From assembly GCA_031287285.1 (NCBI GenBank), contig JAITTC010000225.1, forward strand, positions 1 to 6,579: 6,579 nucleotides of DNA, written 5' to 3'. The first letter of the stretch is position 1, and every line of letters begins with the position of its first letter. This document shows positions 5,279 through 6,579 of this stretch, piece by piece. The notes beneath the pieces were generated by a model. The model was not told the DNA's origin, did no database searches, and saw nothing but the letters and a program-made list of their open reading frames with translations. The position numbers were made by a program, and so were the translations under genes. The DNA is from Christensenellaceae bacterium. GTDB taxonomy: Bacteria > Bacillota > Clostridia > Christensenellales > UBA1750.

Positions 5279-6579
5279 ATGAAGCGCTTTCCGCCCATCG
5301 TCAAGGGCTTTTCTCAGATCATCCACGGCGGGGACTACAACCCGGAGCAGTGGCTCAAATGGAAGGGCGAGATCTGGAAGGAGGATCTGCGCATCGCCAA
5401 GGAGGCGGGGCTCAACAGCCTGAGCGTCGGCATCTTCTCGTGGGCGATGCTCGAGCCAGAGGAGGGGCGCTTCGACTTTGGCTGGCTCGACGAGGTGATG
5501 GACAGCCTTCACCAAAACGGCCTCATCGCGGTTCTGGCCACGCCAAGCGGCGCGCGCCCCGCCTGGCTTGCGCAAAAATACCCGGAGGTTCTGCGCGTGC
5601 GGCCGGATGGGCAGCGCAATTCCTTCGGCGGGCGGCATAACCATTGCCTAAGCTCGCCCGTCTACCGCGAAAAGGTCAAGATCATCAACACGGAGCTTGC
5701 CGAACGCTATGGGAAGCATCCGGCGCTTGGGCTATGGCATATCTCGAACGAATACAGCGGCGAGTGCCACTGCTCGCTATGCAAGGCCGCCTTCCGCGAA
5801 TACCTCAAGGGCAAATACGGGAGCCTGGACGCCCTGAACGAGGCCTGGTGGACCTCCTTTTGGAGCCACCGCTACACGGACTTTTCGCAAATCGAGCCAC
5901 CGAGCCCCTGGGGCGAAAGCGACACCCACGGCCTGACCCTCGACTGGAAGCGCTTCACCACCGAGCAAACCCTGGACTTTTACCTGAGCGAGATTGGGCC
6001 GCTGAAGAGCGCTTCGCCCGAAATCCCCTGCACCACGAACCTCATGGCGGGCTATACGGGGCTTGACTATGCGCGGCTGGCAGGGGCCTTAGACGTCATA
6101 AGCTGGGATAACTACCCGCAATGGACGGGCAGCAGCGAGAAAGACGAGCAAATCGCGCTGGAAACGGCTTATGATCACGACTTGATGTATGGGCTCAAGA
6201 AAAAGCCTTTCCTCTTAATGGAAAGCTCGCCCTCGGCCACGAACTGGCGGCCGGTGGCTAAGCTGCACAGGCCGGGCGTGCACGTTTTGCAGTCGCTGCA
6301 GGCAATCGCCCACGGGGCAGACAGCGTGCAGTACTTCCAGATGCGAAAGGGGCGCGGCGGCAGCGAGAAGTTCCATGGCGCGGTTATCGACCATGTGGGG
6401 CACGAGTACACCCGGGTTTTTGGCGAAATCAAGCAGCTTGGCGCGGGGATCTTGCCAAGGCTTAAGCGGGTCGCAGGCGCGCCGAAGCCCGCGAAGGTGG
6501 CCTTGGTGCACGATTATGTCAACGGCTGGGCAATCGGCGAGATGCGCGGGGCGCTGCAGGGCGAAACCGGCTATGTGAA
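5279..6579 (+). CDS. Glycoside hydrolase family 42 beta-galactosidase (5' part, runs off window)
   Basis: The open frame of 433 codons starts at ATG 5279-5281, 7 nt after AGGAGG (5266-5271), and leaves the window still open. GH42 enzymes are usually about 650-700 residues, so roughly a third is missing. There is no signal peptide, which implies cytoplasmic hydrolysis of imported beta-galactosides. The N-terminus GGDYNPEQW (17-25) is the family signature. The acid/base is Glu158 in WHISNEY and the nucleophile is Glu315 in FLLMESSPS, placed like Glu141 and Glu312 of the Thermus A4 enzyme. Cys123 and the cluster C163-x-C165-xx-C168 match the four-Cys zinc site of that enzyme. SWDNYP (275-280) lines the pocket. 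The TIM barrel ends near residue 390, and KVALVHDY begins the trimerisation domain. Lactose, galacto-oligosaccharides or plant galactan fragments are all possible substrates. The missing downstream genes would help decide. Confidence 0.95.
   Translation, partial: MKRFPPIVKGFSQIIHGGDYNPEQWLKWKGEIWKEDLRIAKEAGLNSLSVGIFSWAMLEPEEGRFDFGWLDEVMDSLHQNGLIAVLATPSGARPAWLAQKYPEVLRVRPDGQRNSFGGRHNHCLSSPVYREKVKIINTELAERYGKHPALGLWHISNEYSGECHCSLCKAAFREYLKGKYGSLDALNEAWWTSFWSHRYTDFSQIEPPSPWGESDTHGLTLDWKRFTTEQTLDFYLSEIGPLKSASPEIPCTTNLMAGYTGLDYARLAGALDVISWDNYPQWTGSSEKDEQIALETAYDHDLMYGLKKKPFLLMESSPSATNWRPVAKLHRPGVHVLQSLQAIAHGADSVQYFQMRKGRGGSEKFHGAVIDHVGHEYTRVFGEIKQLGAGILPRLKRVAGAPKPAKVALVHDYVNGWAIGEMRGALQGETGYV

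Noticed and set aside
4753..5644. Minus-strand frames crossing the divergent promoter region and GH42 start (4753-5304, 5024-5644)
   Set aside because: They overlap the kinase gene in the wrong frame or the GH42 gene in antisense, have no ribosome binding site or domain, and would span both promoters.
5644..6066. Plus-strand 140-codon frame inside the GH42 gene
   Set aside because: GH42 is continuous in another frame, with Glu158, the zinc cysteines and Glu315 all intact, so this is neither a separate gene nor evidence of a frameshift.

Overview
The window reads as chromosomal DNA of a GC-rich Gram-positive anaerobe, most likely a gut-type member of the Bacillota (Clostridia). This is an inference from four things: strong AGGAGG-type ribosome binding sites, sigma-A-like promoters, a short ACT-type SerA, and a secreted protein that joins a beta-helix to InlB-type repeats and a Ser/Thr/Pro linker. 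There are five protein genes. Two of them run off the window edges. No RNA gene, transposon, phage gene or CRISPR array was seen.

Layout from left to right: (1) positions 1-1680, minus strand, the N-terminal 560 residues of a large secreted surface protein (signal peptide, Pmp-like beta-helix, two 80-residue InlB/Listeria-Bacteroides repeats, start of a Pro-rich linker), with its own promoter at 1725-1753. (2) A strong intrinsic terminator at 1790-1817 that ends the next unit. (3) serA (1834-3000) and serC (3046-4134), minus strand, forming a two-gene serine-biosynthesis operon with a promoter at 4179-4207. (4) A divergent, PUA-less glutamate-5-kinase-like amino acid kinase (4245-5066, minus strand), which probably starts at TTG. 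(5) A roughly 210-bp divergent control region holding back-to-back promoters and two perfect inverted repeats. (6) The first 433 codons of a GH42 beta-galactosidase on the plus strand (5279 to the window end).

How the genes work together: SerC and SerA catalyse the two steps that turn 3-phosphoglycerate into phosphoserine. No phosphoserine phosphatase is present here, so that step must be encoded elsewhere. The amino acid kinase may perform the first step of proline synthesis, but no proA is adjacent and its active-site loop is unusual, so its substrate is open. GH42 is a cytoplasmic sugar-releasing enzyme read away from the biosynthetic genes. The surface protein is probably an adhesin or cell-wall protein unrelated to the others.

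All three minus-strand promoter candidates have the -10 hexamer TATACT with an exact 17-bp spacer, and the plus-strand one also has 17 bp. I found no convincing new multi-gene system. The points most worth a second look are the atypical kinase with its TTG start and leader hairpin, the palindrome in the GH42 leader, and the repeat architecture of the surface protein.
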